The notes under the pieces were generated by a model, which was given only the letters and a program-made list of their open reading frames with translations, was not told the origin of the DNA and did not search any database. Positions 25,507 through 34,824 of a stretch of 64,000 nucleotides of DNA are shown piece by piece. The DNA comes from Paenibacillus_E sp040812395 (lineage in GTDB: Bacteria > Bacillota > Bacilli > Paenibacillales > NBRC-103111): positions 1-64,000 of the forward strand of contig NZ_JBFNXH010000005.1 of NCBI RefSeq assembly GCF_040812395.1. The letters are read 5' to 3'. Position 1 is the stretch's first letter. The number at the start of each line of letters is the position of its first letter. Made by a program: the position numbers and the translations under genes.

Positions 25507-26776
25507 TGATTTCACGCTCCTTCTCGCCTATGAGACCTCCTATAGCATGCTGGCCTCGGAGGAAATCTTGCGGTTTTCCGCGTTCCCTTAACACGTGGAA
25601 CTGCTGATTCCTGTGCATGACTTCTGCCGGCAGCGAATGGCTCAAGAAGAGAACAGGGCTGTGCGTCAACCCGTAAGCCCCTGATTTATCAATGACGAGG
25701 ATATCGCCTGGAAGTGCTTTTGCCAAATTAACTTTTTGGCCCAAGACATCGGTCGGTGTGCACAATGAGCCTACAACATTGACTTCTTCCAACTCATCAT
25801 GTTCTTTGCCCAGCAGATACATCGGAAAATTATTTCTGACATATCTTCCCAGGAATGCAGTTGAAGCATGTTGGTTGGAGCCTCCGTCACACACAACGAA
25901 TTGCGTACCTTTGCTTTCCTTGACATACAGCACTTTCGTTAGAAATGCGCCGGCTTCGGCCATTAGAAATCTTCCGCTCTCCACGCCCATCCTTGTGTTC
26001 GCAAGCCTGTCCCGATACGTTTCCCATACCTCGGTCAGCCCCTCTTTGACCAGATCCGTATTCAGAGGCTGTTCTCCATTAAAGTACGGTACGCCGAATC
26101 CGCCTCCGAGATCCAAAAAGTCCAGTGGGAATGCATACGTATCAGAGAGCGAAATGGACAGCTTAATGATTTCTTCTATATTTTTGACAATACTGCTCGC
26201 ATCAAGCATTTGCGTACCTGTAAATATATGAATGCCTGACAAATTGACGAAAGGAAGTGACTGAATCCGTTCAATCGCCTCTCCTACAAGGGATTGATCA
26301 ATGCCAAATTGCGTAGGCACTCCAGTCATTTTCATGCCTGCGCCTGAAAGATTAAAGTTCGGGTTGATTCGAATCGCGATACGAACCGATTTCTTATCTT
26401 GGCTCGCAATCTCATTAATGATAATCGCTTCTTCCAAAGATTCGATATTGATGCTGTAAATGTTTGCCCTAATCGCATGCTGGAGTTCTTCGTACGTTTT
26501 GCCTGGGCTCGTAAAAATAATATGCTCCGGTTCAAAGCCGGCTTCCAGTGCGACATGAAGCTCGCCTAACGAAGCAACTTCAATCCTGCTCCCAAACTCT
26601 TTGAACAATTGACAAACACCCAGAAGCGGATTGGATTTCAGAGAATAAAATACTTCAAACGATTCCGGCAATTGGCTTTTTAGCAAACGATATTGGGATT
26701 CAATCTTTTCACCATCGTAGGCATATAATGGCGTGCCGAAAGTTTCGGCCATCTCCTGCAGCATTTTCTTATCCAT
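25496..26776 (-). CDS. PLP fold-III decarboxylase (BtrK-like)
   Basis: A 426-residue enzyme of the alanine-racemase-fold decarboxylases. The Schiff-base lysine is K47 in YSLKSNP, with a phosphate-binding LGGGFG at 223-228. SLCTPTD at 337-343 replaces the CESGD motif of diaminopimelate decarboxylase, as in relatives acting on other or carrier-bound amino acids. BtrK decarboxylates glutamyl-ACP to GABA-ACP, and a matching role is proposed here. The gene starts 3 bases after the kinase stop, with GGAGG upstream. A lysine, ornithine or DAP decarboxylase is a less likely alternative. Confidence 0.8.
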   Translation of the reverse strand: MDKKMLQEMAETFGTPLYAYDGEKIESQYRLLKSQLPESFEVFYSLKSNPLLGVCQLFKEFGSRIEVASLGELHVALEAGFEPEHIIFTSPGKTYEELQHAIRANIYSINIESLEEAIIINEIASQDKKSVRIAIRINPNFNLSGAGMKMTGVPTQFGIDQSLVGEAIERIQSLPFVNLSGIHIFTGTQMLDASSIVKNIEEIIKLSISLSDTYAFPLDFLDLGGGFGVPYFNGEQPLNTDLVKEGLTEVWETYRDRLANTRMGVESGRFLMAEAGAFLTKVLYVKESKGTQFVVCDGGSNQHASTAFLGRYVRNNFPMYLLGKEHDELEEVNVVGSLCTPTDVLGQKVNLAKALPGDILVIDKSGAYGLTHSPVLFLSHSLPAEVMHRNQQFHVLRERGKPQDFLRGQHAIGGLIGEKEREISVL

Positions 26777-26779
26777 CTC

Positions 26780-27481
26780 TTACCTCCATTGGGACAAAGA
26801 TTCTCTTAGCGTCGATTCTTTGTTGAGTCCTGTTTTTTGATGCATGTATCCATCAACTTTATGGCTAAGATGTTCAAATGATTCATGCTGATCGACGAAA
26901 ATGATATTCGTGTCTCCACGCTCCTGCAGCCCCTTGAACAAACGGACATAAGCATCTCTCGTCTGTTCCAAATACTTCATGTCTTGATTTTGCAATTTCT
27001 TGTTCGTATGAAAAAGAACTTTCCCCCTGGATTGAATGCGCTCCAAGCAAACAGCAGGGGGAGTGTCATAGAACAGTACCAAGTCCGGTTGCCTGACGAA
27101 TCGTCCGAACATACGCCCCATCATCGTTCCGGCACCATTCACAGAATCCCGCGTTAATGCCGTATATACGTAACGATCGGCGATCACGATCTGACCTTCA
27201 TCCAGTGCTGGTGAAATAACCTTCCAGTAGTCGATAAAAAAACTAAGCCACTGCAGCAAGCTATAAATGACAGAGGTTAATAGTCCGAACTTATGCAGTT
27301 GCTGGGTGATCTTGCGAATTAGCGGGTTCGAGTTCCACTCAACCATAATCGGGCTTATGCCAGATGTCGACATGTAACGCTCCAGCTTATGAATGCCTCC
27401 GCTTTTGCCCGAACCGCTAATGCCCTCATACACCAGCAGAGTTCCCTTTGCTTGGTTAATGACAAACTCTTCTTTTTTCAT
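26780..27481 (-). CDS. Thymidylate-kinase-like P-loop kinase
   Basis: A 233-residue P-loop kinase. Walker A is at residues 20-27 (GISGSGKS), and the DRY motif in VIADRYVYTALTRD and lid-like basic segment ESIQSRGK-type region (CLERIQSRGKV) are as in dTMP and deoxynucleoside kinases. It lies between a nucleotidyltransferase and the decarboxylase in the operon. Rather than housekeeping dTMP synthesis, the context suggests phosphorylation of the product or of a nucleoside-like precursor, perhaps for self-protection. That role is inference. Confidence 0.75.
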   Translation of the reverse strand: MKKEEFVINQAKGTLLVYEGISGSGKSGGIHKLERYMSTSGISPIMVEWNSNPLIRKITQQLHKFGLLTSVIYSLLQWLSFFIDYWKVISPALDEGQIVIADRYVYTALTRDSVNGAGTMMGRMFGRFVRQPDLVLFYDTPPAVCLERIQSRGKVLFHTNKKLQNQDMKYLEQTRDAYVRLFKGLQERGDTNIIFVDQHESFEHLSHKVDGYMHQKTGLNKESTLRESLSQWR

Positions 27482-27502
27482 TCGCTCACCGTGCGGTTCT
27501 GA

Positions 27503-28630
27503 CTAATTGGTGGTTGGTGCATAATCTTGAATTTTTTCCAAGCTGCCGAACCGTTTCATATCGAAGAAGCGTGAGATTAAATCCTTGTTCCATTTATACA
27601 CGATATTTGAATTCGCTGGATCCACGACCTGTTCCAAGAAGTCCGTTTGCTCAGGCTTAATTTGTGCAAGCATGTTAATGAAGCCTGTGTTTTCATTCAA
27701 TACCGGGAAGAATGTCAACGTATGCGCGAGTGAATAGTAACACTCATTGATAATATCGTTAGACTGCATAATATCGATCAGTTTCTGCCAATCAAGCTCT
27801 AGATTAGGGTCTGTGAGGAATGCATAAATATCTACGAACTTATACAAACCGAGATCCCGCTGCCACTCTACCCAGTTCAACACCGCCGCTTCTTTAAACA
27901 AATGAACGCACAGGTGGGCAATGAAGTATTCTTTAGGCAGCGCGCTTACCGGGTGAACTCCGTCAAACAAGTAATCCTCAGCTTGCTGCACGAAATTGTC
28001 TACTGCTTGCTCAGTTCCTTCCGCCATCCAATCCAAGGAGAAATTGATGTCCACTTCAATCAAATTGATGCCTGGCTCTTGCGTAATTTTGCGATACGGC
28101 ACAACTTCCCCGTAATTCATCCGATAATTCAGAATTTCTCTTCTTGTAGCCGGGATGACCGTGTTTTCATTCTCATCATGAAAGCCCTGAATGAAATCCA
28201 GATCCTTCAGTACCTTCCCGCATGCCGTCAAATCCTCCGAGCGAAGCAAGAGGTCAATATCGCTGGAGATTCTGCAGCCAATCGGATAGATGGAATTGGC
28301 CAAAATGGAGCCTTTCAGAAACGTATGAGGAATACCACTTGTTCTCATCGCATCAGCGATTTTCAGAATTGATTTTTTGTGAGAATTCGTCCGATGGGAT
28401 TGAATTTCATGAATCAAATACAGGCCAAATTCAAACTCACGGTTAAAAAATGGAGCGCTGATTTGCCGCAATACGTGATAAGCGATACCTGCTGTGCGGT
28501 TATAGATGAGATGCCCTAACACTTCCGCCCAATCCAGTCTTTCAGCAATTAATTCCAGAATCCGTTCTTTGTTAGGCCTCCTGAATTGCGCCAATTCCAA
28601 TACAAGCTCTTGTTCCAATGTTTTTGTCAT
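27503..28630 (-). CDS. NTP_transf_5-type nucleotidyltransferase
   Basis: A 375-residue protein with the minimal nucleotidyltransferase signature of the NTP_transf_5 family: LKGS at 105-108, then RISSDIDLLL with the two catalytic aspartates D124 and D126. A third acidic residue may be in LIEVDINFS. Members often sit in natural-product operons and are thought to modify products or confer self-resistance, but substrates are mostly unknown. AGGAG precedes the ATG. Together with the kinase and the surface 5'-nucleotidase it suggests reversible nucleotidyl/phosphoryl masking. Confidence 0.75.
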   Translation of the reverse strand: MTKTLEQELVLELAQFRRPNKERILELIAERLDWAEVLGHLIYNRTAGIAYHVLRQISAPFFNREFEFGLYLIHEIQSHRTNSHKKSILKIADAMRTSGIPHTFLKGSILANSIYPIGCRISSDIDLLLRSEDLTACGKVLKDLDFIQGFHDENENTVIPATRREILNYRMNYGEVVPYRKITQEPGINLIEVDINFSLDWMAEGTEQAVDNFVQQAEDYLFDGVHPVSALPKEYFIAHLCVHLFKEAAVLNWVEWQRDLGLYKFVDIYAFLTDPNLELDWQKLIDIMQSNDIINECYYSLAHTLTFFPVLNENTGFINMLAQIKPEQTDFLEQVVDPANSNIVYKWNKDLISRFFDMKRFGSLEKIQDYAPTTN

Positions 28631-28660
28631 AATAGTGCTCCTTCATTCGTTTTTTTGGGT

Positions 28661-30136
28661 TTAGACGGGTTGTCTTCTCATGATTTTCCCCGCCGAATTT
28701 CTTGGAATTTCGCTCACAATTTGAACGATATCCGGGAATTGATAGCTGGCTAATCGACTTTTGCATAGATCGATCACGTCTGCAGACGTTAAGACAAGAT
28801 CAGGATGTGGAACGACGGACACCTGCAGTTTCTGCCCGTACCTCGGATCAGCAGCACCGGAAACGACACATTCGCGAATGCGCTCGTCCTCAAGCAGCAC
28901 ATCTTCGATCTCCTTCGGATAAATATTCATGCCGGCCCGAATGATCATGTCATCTTTGCGGCCTTCAATATACAGGAAATTGTCTTCTCCCCGGTATACA
29001 ACATCGCCGGTATACAACCATCCGTCCTTTAATTTCTTGGCCGTAAGTTCCGGATTTTCCCAATAGCCTAAGAAAACATTAGGTCCTTTGACGATTAGTT
29101 CCCCTTTTTCACCAATACCAAGACGATTCCCCTCTTCGTCTATGATCTCTGCTTGCATGCTGGCAATAGGAATTCCGATACATCCTTCCTTCACGGTAAA
29201 ATAATCTGGCGGCAGATAAGTAATTCTCGGGGACGCCTCCGTTTGGCCATACAACATATAGAAGCTAACATGTGGAAACTTTTCGCTTATTTTCAAAGCA
29301 ACCTGTTTATGCAAATATTCGCCCATCAAGGCAACTTTCCGTAATTTAGGCAAAACACGTTCGACTTTATCCATGGCAAGCTGATAAAAGACTGTCGGCG
29401 TCGTACAAAAGACCGTAATCTGCTCTTTTTCCATGAAACTAAGCAATCTGCGAGGCATGAAAGGCTCGTTATAAAACGTAATCTGCGCCCCGCAAACGCA
29501 TCCCAACAAAAACTCCCCCGTCATGACCGACGCATGGCTCAAGGAGCGGTTAATGAGAATATGGTCATCAGAGGTTAGCCCAAAGTAACGTTCGATGTCT
29601 TCCATATTCGCCTTCACGTTGTCATACGTTAGAATCGTCCCCTTGGGTTTGCCGGTGCTTCCTGACGTATACATAACGAAAGATGCAGGCATAGACGAAC
29701 GAACAGAAAGTGGGTCGGCAGTTGGCTGCCGCTCCCCTGAGGATACTGAATCTGGTGTTACAATGGCCGTTTTCTCAGCTTTACAGGCATCCTTTACACT
29801 GGAAGGAAGATACGCGTCTGAAGAAGAGACGAGAAAATCCGGTTTGGTTTGCTCAATAATTTGTACGCATCTTTGCTCCCCATACTTAGGGGACAAAGGA
29901 ATGACCGTAACGTTAAGGGAAATGAGCGCTAACGCGTAGATAGCCTCCATATACGGAAGTTCATCCAAAATGGCAACGCAGCTCCCAGCCGGAATCGTGG
30001 AACGAAAATTTTCGGCCGTGCGAAGCACAATCTCCCGCAGATCGCCATAACGTACCAACGATCCGCTGGGATCGATAAAAGCGGGACGGTCGGCATTTTT
30101 ATGAAAGGATCGTTCAATCAGGCCCCATAAGTTCAT
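28661..30136 (-). CDS. AMP-forming acyl/aminoacyl ligase (ANL superfamily)
   Basis: A 491-residue adenylating enzyme with all core motifs: YTSGSTGKPKG (P-loop, ~158-168), YGQTEASP (A5), GWLYTGDV (A7), GRKDDMIIRAG (A8 hinge) and the C-terminal catalytic lysine in NSAGKIMRR. It activates a carboxylic acid and most likely loads the ACP encoded directly upstream, whose stop codon lies one base before its ATG. The specificity residues do not let me name the acid. Free CoA as acceptor cannot be excluded. Confidence 0.85.
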   Translation of the reverse strand: MNLWGLIERSFHKNADRPAFIDPSGSLVRYGDLREIVLRTAENFRSTIPAGSCVAILDELPYMEAIYALALISLNVTVIPLSPKYGEQRCVQIIEQTKPDFLVSSSDAYLPSSVKDACKAEKTAIVTPDSVSSGERQPTADPLSVRSSMPASFVMYTSGSTGKPKGTILTYDNVKANMEDIERYFGLTSDDHILINRSLSHASVMTGEFLLGCVCGAQITFYNEPFMPRRLLSFMEKEQITVFCTTPTVFYQLAMDKVERVLPKLRKVALMGEYLHKQVALKISEKFPHVSFYMLYGQTEASPRITYLPPDYFTVKEGCIGIPIASMQAEIIDEEGNRLGIGEKGELIVKGPNVFLGYWENPELTAKKLKDGWLYTGDVVYRGEDNFLYIEGRKDDMIIRAGMNIYPKEIEDVLLEDERIRECVVSGAADPRYGQKLQVSVVPHPDLVLTSADVIDLCKSRLASYQFPDIVQIVSEIPRNSAGKIMRRQPV

Positions 30137-30137
30137 C

Positions 30138-30392
30138 TTAGTCCGCTTGTTGATCTATCGTTTTTTTAACTAATGCCGTTAAATCGCCAATGTTGCGTAA
30201 CGCGCCAACGCCGAGGTCAGACTCGTCGAAAGTAAGGTTGCAATTCTCTTCGATCAAAACTAGCAATTCAACATACTTAATGGAGTCAACGCCTAAATCT
30301 GAAAGCAGGACATCGTTGCTAAGCTCCCGATCTTCAACACCTACCGCAACTTGCTGCAAAGCTTCTTCTATTTGCTTCTTAATATCGAACAT
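30138..30392 (-). CDS. Acyl carrier protein 1
   Basis: An 84-residue four-helix carrier protein with the phosphopantetheine serine S37 in LGVDSIKYVEL. AAGGGAG precedes the ATG. It is translationally coupled to the AMP-forming ligase, so it is probably that enzyme's partner; the ATP-grasp ligase may use either this ACP or the one at 35819. Confidence 0.9.
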   Translation of the reverse strand: MFDIKKQIEEALQQVAVGVEDRELSNDVLLSDLGVDSIKYVELLVLIEENCNLTFDESDLGVGALRNIGDLTALVKKTIDQQAD

Positions 30393-30419
30393 AAATGTTC
30401 ATCTCCCTTGTAATTTAAT

Positions 30420-31559
30420 TTATAGCGAAGCTAATGAATCCGATGTGCGCATGCATTCAACAACCTCATTTTCCAATTCCATAATGACTTGCAAATGCTT
30501 GTCTAGATCATCAATGATCTTCAAAGATTTGGAGATGCCGAGTTTGAGGGACAGATTGGCGCAAATATCCCATCGTTTAGCGGATTCCTCCAGCAATTCC
30601 AGCACTCGAGCCGAAGCATCCTGAGACAGGACATGACCGATCTCTTCAATGAATGCCCTAAATCGCTTTCGGCTCCTAGCCAATGTCTTGAAGGATGTGT
30701 TGTAATACGAACGGAACAAATAGATCGCTTTTTCGTCAAGTGGCTGCTCCTTTCTTAGCAGCAGATCGCTTCGGAAAGCCTCCATTCGGCCAAGTCCGCA
30801 CATTTGACCAAGTATTTCCTGTTGACCAAGCATCCTGCGGCAGCTTTCGTTCAAAATGGATACAATTCGATCTTCTGATACGTTGAATGCTGAACCAACC
30901 TGTATCTCAATCCAGAGATTACGAATGGGTCTTTCATACTGTCCAAGCAGCGGGTTGGACAAGGGATTATTTGAAACTCTTGTTGCATGAATAACATCCA
31001 TCGGAAGCGTTCCTAGAAAATCAGTACCACTGGACAGTTCATAACGGTCAAACAATGTATAGCTCTGCGTTTCATCGTCATAACCGGTTATGACTACAGC
31101 ATGCAGTCCGTGATCCTTCTGATAGGCCCGATGATAACTCATATCATGTAAGTCAACGACGGTAATTACAGGCTTATCGGCGTGGATGAGCGTTCTGAGC
31201 CGGGCTTCAGCCACTTTACTGTCATCGTGGATGTACATGTTGATCTGAATGCTGCCCTCTGCCCCTTCTTGGCATTCTGCCACTTCATCCGTATAGTAAC
31301 GGGTTCCCGGCAATTGCAAGAATACGAAGGAAGTATTCAACTCTTCCGCTTTAAACTCTACCGATGTTAAATCACGGTAGAGAAAGTTCGCTCCAATCAA
31401 GCCAGTTGCGTTGTCGTACATAAAAGATAAATAATCAGCGAGTATGATTCGCGGATTGTAACCCATGTAACTGAGAACCGATCCATAGGTATTCGTAAAA
31501 CAATCATTTACATACGGCTCGAAATAGCGCGGTACGTTATCGACAACATGTTTACCCAT
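30420..31559 (-). CDS. BtrH-like acyltransferase/peptidase-fold protein (copy A)
   Basis: A 379-residue protein with a papain-like N-terminal domain of the BtrH type. The candidate nucleophile is C20 (NDCFTNTYGSVLSYMGYN) and the histidine H153 in HGLHAVVITGYDDE, followed by LFDRYELS. A helical C-terminal region (~220-379) follows. In butirosin synthesis BtrH transfers the carrier-bound side chain to an amine. Next to ACP 1 and the AMP ligase, copy A may transfer the acid they activate. A protease role is less likely given the context. Confidence 0.75.
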   Translation of the reverse strand: MGKHVVDNVPRYFEPYVNDCFTNTYGSVLSYMGYNPRIILADYLSFMYDNATGLIGANFLYRDLTSVEFKAEELNTSFVFLQLPGTRYYTDEVAECQEGAEGSIQINMYIHDDSKVAEARLRTLIHADKPVITVVDLHDMSYHRAYQKDHGLHAVVITGYDDETQSYTLFDRYELSSGTDFLGTLPMDVIHATRVSNNPLSNPLLGQYERPIRNLWIEIQVGSAFNVSEDRIVSILNESCRRMLGQQEILGQMCGLGRMEAFRSDLLLRKEQPLDEKAIYLFRSYYNTSFKTLARSRKRFRAFIEEIGHVLSQDASARVLELLEESAKRWDICANLSLKLGISKSLKIIDDLDKHLQVIMELENEVVECMRTSDSLASL

Positions 31560-31589
31560 GCTTCCCCCACCTTGCTCTTTATCTTGATC

Positions 31590-33164
31590 CTACTTGTAAC
31601 GCTCATTCGTAATTTTGATTCGCCCTTCAAGTCCAGGTGACACGGTACCTTTGGCTTTAATATATTTGGCTAATACATCCCTGAGCAGCTCTCCACGACT
31701 GATCTGCTTGGCGCCTTCAAACTCCTTGTAATTATCTCCGCCATTAACCAAATAATCGTTCACCGCAACTTTATACAGCTTCTCTTTATCCAATGGCTTA
31801 CCATCCTTGGTTACGCTGACCAACCGTTTACCCGCTTGCTTGGATCCATCAAATTCGTAGCTGATGCCCGAAACTTGGAGAAAACCGCCGTTGCTTGACC
31901 CAATTGGCCACTCTCTTAGCCCTCTTTCGAGTGCTTCATAAACAACTTCGCCTTTTACTTCAATCGTCATCAAAGAGTTAACGAAAGGTAATGGTTTTCC
32001 GATGTTATATAAGCTAATATCACCTTTCGGGATACTTTCGCGTATGCCCCCTCCATTCAGCAGAGCAATGTCCGCTTTCCCTATCTCTTTCATGGCATCC
32101 GTAATTAAGTTTGCCAAGTTGGTCTCCTTCGATCTAACTTGTGAACGGATACCGTTCAGTTGCACAGTAGATGTTCCGGCAATTTCTTTTCCTTGTTCAA
32201 AGGCGATGTCATAGTATTTCTTAGCTACTGCTGCCACAGCTTTATCTTCTATGGAGCGGTCTTTTGATTGAATGACGCTCCAACCGACAGTGGCAACCTT
32301 ACCATTTTTAAAATACAGATCCGCAAGCCCAACATGCGTAGTATAAGAGCCCGGTTCGGCAATGTAGGTATGATTTACTTTCTCTGCTTTTTTGTACAAC
32401 CAGTGATGATGTCCGCTTAGTACAAAGTCAATTCCGTCGACTTTCTTCACAAGCTCTTTGTCCAGATCATCACCCAGGTGAGAAATCAAGATGATCGCAT
32501 CCACACCTTGCTCTTTTAGCTTAGCAATGGTACGGCGCGCAGCAGGTTCCTGGTCTTCGAATGTCACGCCGTTTGGATCCAACACATTCATATTCGACAA
32601 TGCTTCCGGAACGGTTAGACCGAATAGACCAATCTTTTTACCTCCTACAGTCACTATCTTGTATTGTTCAAAAGCTGGCTTACCGTCTTTGTATACATTA
32701 GCCGTTAGAATCGGGTACTTAAGCTGCTTTTTAATTTCCTGCGACCGATCAAATCCGAAATCCAAGTCATGATTACCTAAAACCATCGCATCATATCCCA
32801 TTAAATTAGCGGCTTCCACAATCCCCTCAGCCTCATTCACATTCGCTTCGTTCGTACCGTGAAACATATCTCCGCTGTCCAGGAATAGGGAATCCGGATT
32901 TTTCTTCCGAATCCCGTCCGCAATACCTTTAACGAGCGGCATGCCCATCTCCACACTTATCTCATCCAGTGTATAGTAGCCCCCATTCGCTTCGTCATAC
33001 ACCAAATGACCATGTACGTCGCCTGTATTAATCACACTTATTTTTTTATCGTAATAACCGACAGATAGCAGCACATCGTTGAAATTCATATATTTAACTA
33101 TATAAAAAACGGAAACTGCAACTACAATTACTCCAATGACAATCAAATTCGTATATTTTTTCAT
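31590..33164 (-). CDS. Membrane-anchored 5'-nucleotidase/phosphoesterase
   Basis: A 524-residue metallophosphoesterase of the UshA/5'-nucleotidase family. An N-terminal membrane anchor (residues 6-25) places it outside the membrane. Metal sites are visible in INTGDVHGH, DSGDMFHG, LGNHDLDFG, ISHLGDD and SGHHHW. The C-terminal nucleotide-binding domain has LLNGGGIRES and the substrate-stacking region near the end. I start at the ATG at 33164 with AGAGGAAG upstream. In this operon it could remove phosphate or nucleotide groups from an exported product. Confidence 0.82.
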   Translation of the reverse strand: MKKYTNLIVIGVIVVAVSVFYIVKYMNFNDVLLSVGYYDKKISVINTGDVHGHLVYDEANGGYYTLDEISVEMGMPLVKGIADGIRKKNPDSLFLDSGDMFHGTNEANVNEAEGIVEAANLMGYDAMVLGNHDLDFGFDRSQEIKKQLKYPILTANVYKDGKPAFEQYKIVTVGGKKIGLFGLTVPEALSNMNVLDPNGVTFEDQEPAARRTIAKLKEQGVDAIILISHLGDDLDKELVKKVDGIDFVLSGHHHWLYKKAEKVNHTYIAEPGSYTTHVGLADLYFKNGKVATVGWSVIQSKDRSIEDKAVAAVAKKYYDIAFEQGKEIAGTSTVQLNGIRSQVRSKETNLANLITDAMKEIGKADIALLNGGGIRESIPKGDISLYNIGKPLPFVNSLMTIEVKGEVVYEALERGLREWPIGSSNGGFLQVSGISYEFDGSKQAGKRLVSVTKDGKPLDKEKLYKVAVNDYLVNGGDNYKEFEGAKQISRGELLRDVLAKYIKAKGTVSPGLEGRIKITNERYK

Positions 33165-33200
33165 TAAAAGGCGTCTTCCTCTCAATTCTTATGGCTTATT

Positions 33201-34025
33201 TTAAAACATCGAATTTCCGGAACTTGAGTAGCTTCTGACTCCAAGCCTCCATAACAGGTAGACTAGGCTGAACATCACAATGCCAACTAAAGGAGACAGA
33301 TACATGTAACCTCCCCAGAATGAAGCCATGTCGCTTTTCCTCAAGAAATATTGAGCAGGGAAGTAGTTGACGAAGGAGAACGGGACAACAAAGATAAGCA
33401 GCTTCTGAATCAACGCAGGATAGAAGCTGATCGGATATCCGGCTATTCTTCGAGAATTAAAAAAGATCAGGTTACGCAGATTATCAGCCCGTATCGCCCA
33501 AAAACTGAAGCAGGCCGACAGCATGAAAATAGAAGCTTGAATAATAGCTCCGCCTAGTAAAGCAGCTATGTAATAAAGACTGTTCTGTAAATTCCACTCG
33601 ATTCCGACTGAAAAAGCCGTATTCATGAATAGCAGGATGCCTACGATTCCATGGCCAAGTGTCGCCGGATAATCCACTCTAGAGGCTATAATCTGAAACA
33701 TCAAGCCGAGAGGACGCGTGAGCAAACGGTCAAACTCGCCCGAATACACCAATTGGTCGAAGTCTCTAACCCCCGCAAACAGCAAAACAAACAAGCTGTA
33801 AGACAAAAATAAGAAACTATACAAGAAGAACAACTCATTCATTTCCCAGCCTTTGATGTGTAGAAACCTGCTCAAAATTAGAAACATAACCACGACGCTG
33901 ATCATTTCCCGACAACAAATTGCGATCGTAATTAACGTCCGATCAAATTTGTACTCGAGCGTCGTTTTCAAGCTAAGCTGCGAATACCTATAAAAGACGA
34001 CAAGCAGGTCCGCTATCGATTTCAC
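33201..34025 (-). CDS. ABC-2 exporter permease (DUF990-type), second subunit
   Basis: A 274-residue integral membrane protein with about six helices (ICCREMISVVVMFLILSRF, LFFLYSFLFLSYSLFVLLF and four later), of the ABC-2 permease class that pairs with the neighbouring permease and ATPase. The DFDQLVYSGEFDRLLTRPLG loop is typical of the family. The start is uncertain: I use the GTG at 34025, with AAGGGGG 11 bases upstream. Confidence 0.8.
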   Translation of the reverse strand: MKSIADLLVVFYRYSQLSLKTTLEYKFDRTLITIAICCREMISVVVMFLILSRFLHIKGWEMNELFFLYSFLFLSYSLFVLLFAGVRDFDQLVYSGEFDRLLTRPLGLMFQIIASRVDYPATLGHGIVGILLFMNTAFSVGIEWNLQNSLYYIAALLGGAIIQASIFMLSACFSFWAIRADNLRNLIFFNSRRIAGYPISFYPALIQKLLIFVVPFSFVNYFPAQYFLRKSDMASFWGGYMYLSPLVGIVMFSLVYLLWRLGVRSYSSSGNSMF

Positions 34026-34032
34026 CTCACAT

Positions 34033-34824
34033 TTATCCCCCTTGTACAACCAATTTTTTGGCTGCCGCCTTCCACATCAGCTGTCCGATTGCAAAAAGCA
34101 CAACTACCCAAATGACCTGGCGGATAATTGCCGATACGATTTCTTCTTGAGGAATCATGCCTAGGTAAATCCGGATTGGTGTGTAAAACATCGAATCGAA
34201 TGGCGTCAGCTTAATAAAATCAACCAACCACGACGGCATAAACCATAATGGTATTAACGCGCCAGAGAAAATCATGACAGCGGCGTCTTTAATCGTCACC
34301 AGACTGAATGTCCAGTAGAACCAGAAAGAGCTCATCCAGACGATAAAGTTCATAGAATACAACACCAGGTAACCAAGCAGAGCGCTCAGCAAGAAACAAA
34401 GCAGCATCGAATTGGAGAAAGGCGGCAGCAGCTTAAACAGAAATATCGAGATGATAAGGGCCGGAGCAAACTGCATGATAAGCCGGAACAATGTCGTTCC
34501 GACGTTATACGAGAAAACATAGAGCCTGAAACTGATAGGCTTTAACAGGTCGGATGAAATGAGACCGCTTCTTACTTTCGACTCAATGAAATATTCATCC
34601 ATCATGTACACGACCTGCAGAAGGAAGGATAAGACGATATAGGTGGCCAAAATTTTAAATTGAACGCCCTCGAGAGTTTCTTCTTCTTCGTAGATCGCTT
34701 TCCAGATCGCGATATTAACAAAAATCATAACGATCGCATTGATGACTCCTGCAAAATAATCCATCCGATAGACCAAATTATTCTGGAATGATTTTTTAGC
34801 AAACTCCAGATAAACTCTTATCAA
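34033..34824 (-). CDS. ABC-2 exporter permease (DUF990-type), first subunit
   Basis: A 263-residue, six-helix ABC-2 permease paralogous to the next gene. The SGLISSDLLKPISFRLYVF loop aligns with the equivalent loop there. I chose the TTG at 34824, 8 bases after AAGGGGG, which makes it overlap the ATPase gene by 29 bases. With the ATPase and the second permease it would form a heteromeric exporter for the operon's product. Confidence 0.8.
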   Translation of the reverse strand: MIRVYLEFAKKSFQNNLVYRMDYFAGVINAIVMIFVNIAIWKAIYEEEETLEGVQFKILATYIVLSFLLQVVYMMDEYFIESKVRSGLISSDLLKPISFRLYVFSYNVGTTLFRLIMQFAPALIISIFLFKLLPPFSNSMLLCFLLSALLGYLVLYSMNFIVWMSSFWFYWTFSLVTIKDAAVMIFSGALIPLWFMPSWLVDFIKLTPFDSMFYTPIRIYLGMIPQEEIVSAIIRQVIWVVVLFAIGQLMWKAAAKKLVVQGG

